Shown here in pieces: positions 62,813-64,000 of a DNA stretch of 64,000 bases. Position numbers and translations under genes: made by a program. Source of the stretch: Insolitispirillum peregrinum (GTDB taxonomy: Bacteria > Pseudomonadota > Alphaproteobacteria > Rhodospirillales > Rhodospirillaceae); contig NZ_FTOA01000008.1 of the NCBI RefSeq assembly GCF_900156605.1, forward strand, positions 62,001 through 126,000. The letters are read 5' to 3'. The notes beneath the pieces were generated by a model. The model was given only the letters and a program-made list of their open reading frames with translations, made no database searches and was not told where the DNA came from. How positions within the stretch are numbered: the first letter of the stretch is position 1; the number at the start of each line of letters is the position of its first letter.

Positions 62813-63148
62813 TCAGCCATGATGATGACAAACGCGCAACACTTCCAGCAAGGGCGGCAAGGCCGGACAGTCTTGCGCGCAGACCGACATCTGCCATACC
62901 AGATCCGAGGTCAGGTCCACCAGAGCCGGGTAATCGCCAGCCCCAAGAGCCTGTTGAAAGGGCGTCATGGCCGGAACAAGGCAGCAGGGACTCCCTTGAT
63001 ATCCCCCGCCGTGCACCGTGGTTTTGTGCAGCAGGTGCTTGAGGTAGGCTGCGGTAAAATCGCACACCTGCCCCGGTTCCTGTGCGTCTTGTCGGGGCGC
63101 AGGATGCAGACGGTCATGGTCGTAGAGAGGGCAATGTCCGGATACCAT
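62813..63148 (-). CDS. Small hypothetical protein upstream of the RTX gene
   Basis: 111 residues from the ATG with GGGGGA upstream; nine more codons are open. Cys- and His-rich, no family recognised: it has AYLKHLLHKTTVHGGGYQ, PFQQALGAGDYPALVDLTSDLVWQMSVCAQDCPALPPLLEVL and ends CHHHG. It is on the RTX strand, 140 bases before it, so it could be co-transcribed. The even hydrophobic spacing favours a real gene, but a chance frame cannot be excluded. Confidence 0.4.
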   Translation of the reverse strand: MVSGHCPLYDHDRLHPAPRQDAQEPGQVCDFTAAYLKHLLHKTTVHGGGYQGSPCCLVPAMTPFQQALGAGDYPALVDLTSDLVWQMSVCAQDCPALPPLLEVLRVCHHHG

Positions 63149-63368
63149 CAGTTTTTCCCCCAAACCCCTCAGCACCCAACGCCATCATCGCAGATTTTCT
63201 CCTGCCAGAACCAGCAGAAAGCCCTGGCTGTGGATGATACAAAAGGCCTGTCCCCCGGATCAGGGGGCTGGTCAGGACTCCGGGAACCCCCTATGTAAAG
63301 CTCATCTGTACCACAGAGTACGCTTTTCCGGCCCGCCCGGCCCCATGTCACTCAGCAAGGTCCTCTTG

Positions 63369-64000
63369 ATGCGCCGCCCTTCTCCCCGCTCGCTGGCCGT
63401 CGCGGCCCTGCTGACCGTTCTGTCAGCCTATGGTCCGATTTCGACCGATGTCTACCTGCCATCCCTGCCCGACATGATGCGTGTCTTCAATGCCTCGGTC
63501 AGCGACGTCCAGATGACCCTGTCGGTGTTCATCACCGGTCTGGCCGTCGGCATGCTGGTCCATGGCCCGCTCTCTGATCGTTATGGGCGGCGCCGAGTCT
63601 TGCTGATCGGGGGGGTGATTTACTGTCTTGGCTCGCTGGCCTGTCTGTTCGCCCCATCCATTGGCTGGCTGATCGCCGGGCGTTTTGTGCAGGCCATTGG
63701 TGCCTGTGCCGGTCCGGTGGTGGCCCGCGCCGTGGTGCGGGATGTTTATGACCGGCAGGACGCCGCCCGCCTGATGTCCTATATGGCCTCGGCAGTCGCC
63801 CTGGCCCCGGCCATCGGCCCCCTGATTGGGGGCTGGCTGCACAGCGCCTTTGGCTGGCAGGCCAATTTCGTGGCGATGGTGATCTTCGGGGTGGTCGTCC
63901 TGCTCGCTAGCGCGCTGTTGCTGGAAGAAACCAACCGGCAGCCCAGCCTGCAGAGCATTCATCCCGGCCGCCTGTTGCTGACCTATGGCCGCCTACTGCG
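63369..64000 (+). CDS. Bcr/CflA-type MFS drug exporter (runs off the window)
   Basis: About 210 residues present; the frame is open to the last base. It has an ATG at 63369 with AAGG 8 bases upstream; an in-frame ATG at 63345 has none. The membrane segments and the marks GPISTDVYLPSLPDM, GMLVHGPLSDRYGRRRVLLIGG and RFVQAIGACAGPVVARAVVRD are those of the DHA1 Bcr/CflA group of drug/proton antiporters. About half of the usual ~400 residues is missing beyond the window. Confidence 0.93.
   Translation, partial: MRRPSPRSLAVAALLTVLSAYGPISTDVYLPSLPDMMRVFNASVSDVQMTLSVFITGLAVGMLVHGPLSDRYGRRRVLLIGGVIYCLGSLACLFAPSIGWLIAGRFVQAIGACAGPVVARAVVRDVYDRQDAARLMSYMASAVALAPAIGPLIGGWLHSAFGWQANFVAMVIFGVVVLLASALLLEETNRQPSLQSIHPGRLLLTYGRLL

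Overview
The window comes from a GC-rich alphaproteobacterium, most likely of the Rhodospirillales type. Evidence for this is a COX15-type heme A synthase, a ChvG/ChvI-type two-component pair, a CIRCE-controlled groESL operon, a COQ7-type ubiquinone hydroxylase, BenE, GlnD and a YggT-DUF167-FolD cluster. The genus cannot be fixed from the sequence alone.

Positions 1 to about 19,490 form an accessory, defence-rich island. Its right edge is marked by a 15-base copy of the usual 3' end of guaA (I-E-W-E-stop, 19476-19490), followed by a strong terminator. This suggests an integrative element inserted at the end of guaA, with guaA and the integrase to the left of the window. From left to right the cargo is: (i) the tail of an AbiEi antitoxin and a truncated AbiEii toxin; (ii) an HNH nuclease-like gene; (iii) a leftward operon of an XRE repressor, an ImmA/IrrE metallopeptidase and two unrecognised genes, facing a DUF2188 gene across a promoter region with two direct-repeat operators; (iv) a complete type III CBASS operon (TRIP13-type ATPase, putative second HORMA-like protein, HORMA protein, CD-NTase, NucC nuclease); (v) an IS3-family transposase remnant; (vi) an Lhr-like SF2 helicase converging on an unrecognised 724-residue protein with a nuclease-like motif; (vii) a tight leftward operon of a gluzincin peptidase, a metallo-beta-lactamase-fold protein and a DUF2235 hydrolase; and (viii) a HipBA toxin-antitoxin pair.

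Positions 19.5-22.4 kb are a scar zone. It holds three families of palindromic repeat nested in one another, an IS3-family remnant, and a TetR regulator with a 35-base palindromic operator next to a GT1 glycosyltransferase.

From 22.5 kb onward the content is chromosomal: BenE and a MocR regulator, a PEP-mutase-type enzyme, a GNAT acetyltransferase, Ohr/OhrR with two operators, a large PAS/GAF histidine kinase, heme A synthase, GroESL, a VTT-domain protein with a GT2 glycosyltransferase, a GH17-like membrane protein, a copper pair (DUF2946, PCuAC), ChvI/ChvG, FolD-DUF167-YggT, tRNA-Ala(CGC), a cupin, GlnD, an FGE-like protein, QueG, COQ7, DsbB, tRNA-Leu(CAA), PurU and an acyltransferase. It ends with a giant FecR-RTX protein of about 2,380 residues and the start of a Bcr/CflA-type exporter. 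Non-coding repeats recur here too: a 124-bp MITE with 18-bp inverted ends and a 7-bp target duplication just upstream of glnD, a 60-bp tandem hairpin that supplies the GH17-like stop codon, and RIME-like double palindromes.

The best candidates for little-described systems are the XRE-ImmA operon with its two unknown partners, the helicase/nuclease-like pair, and the peptidase-MBL-DUF2235 triad.
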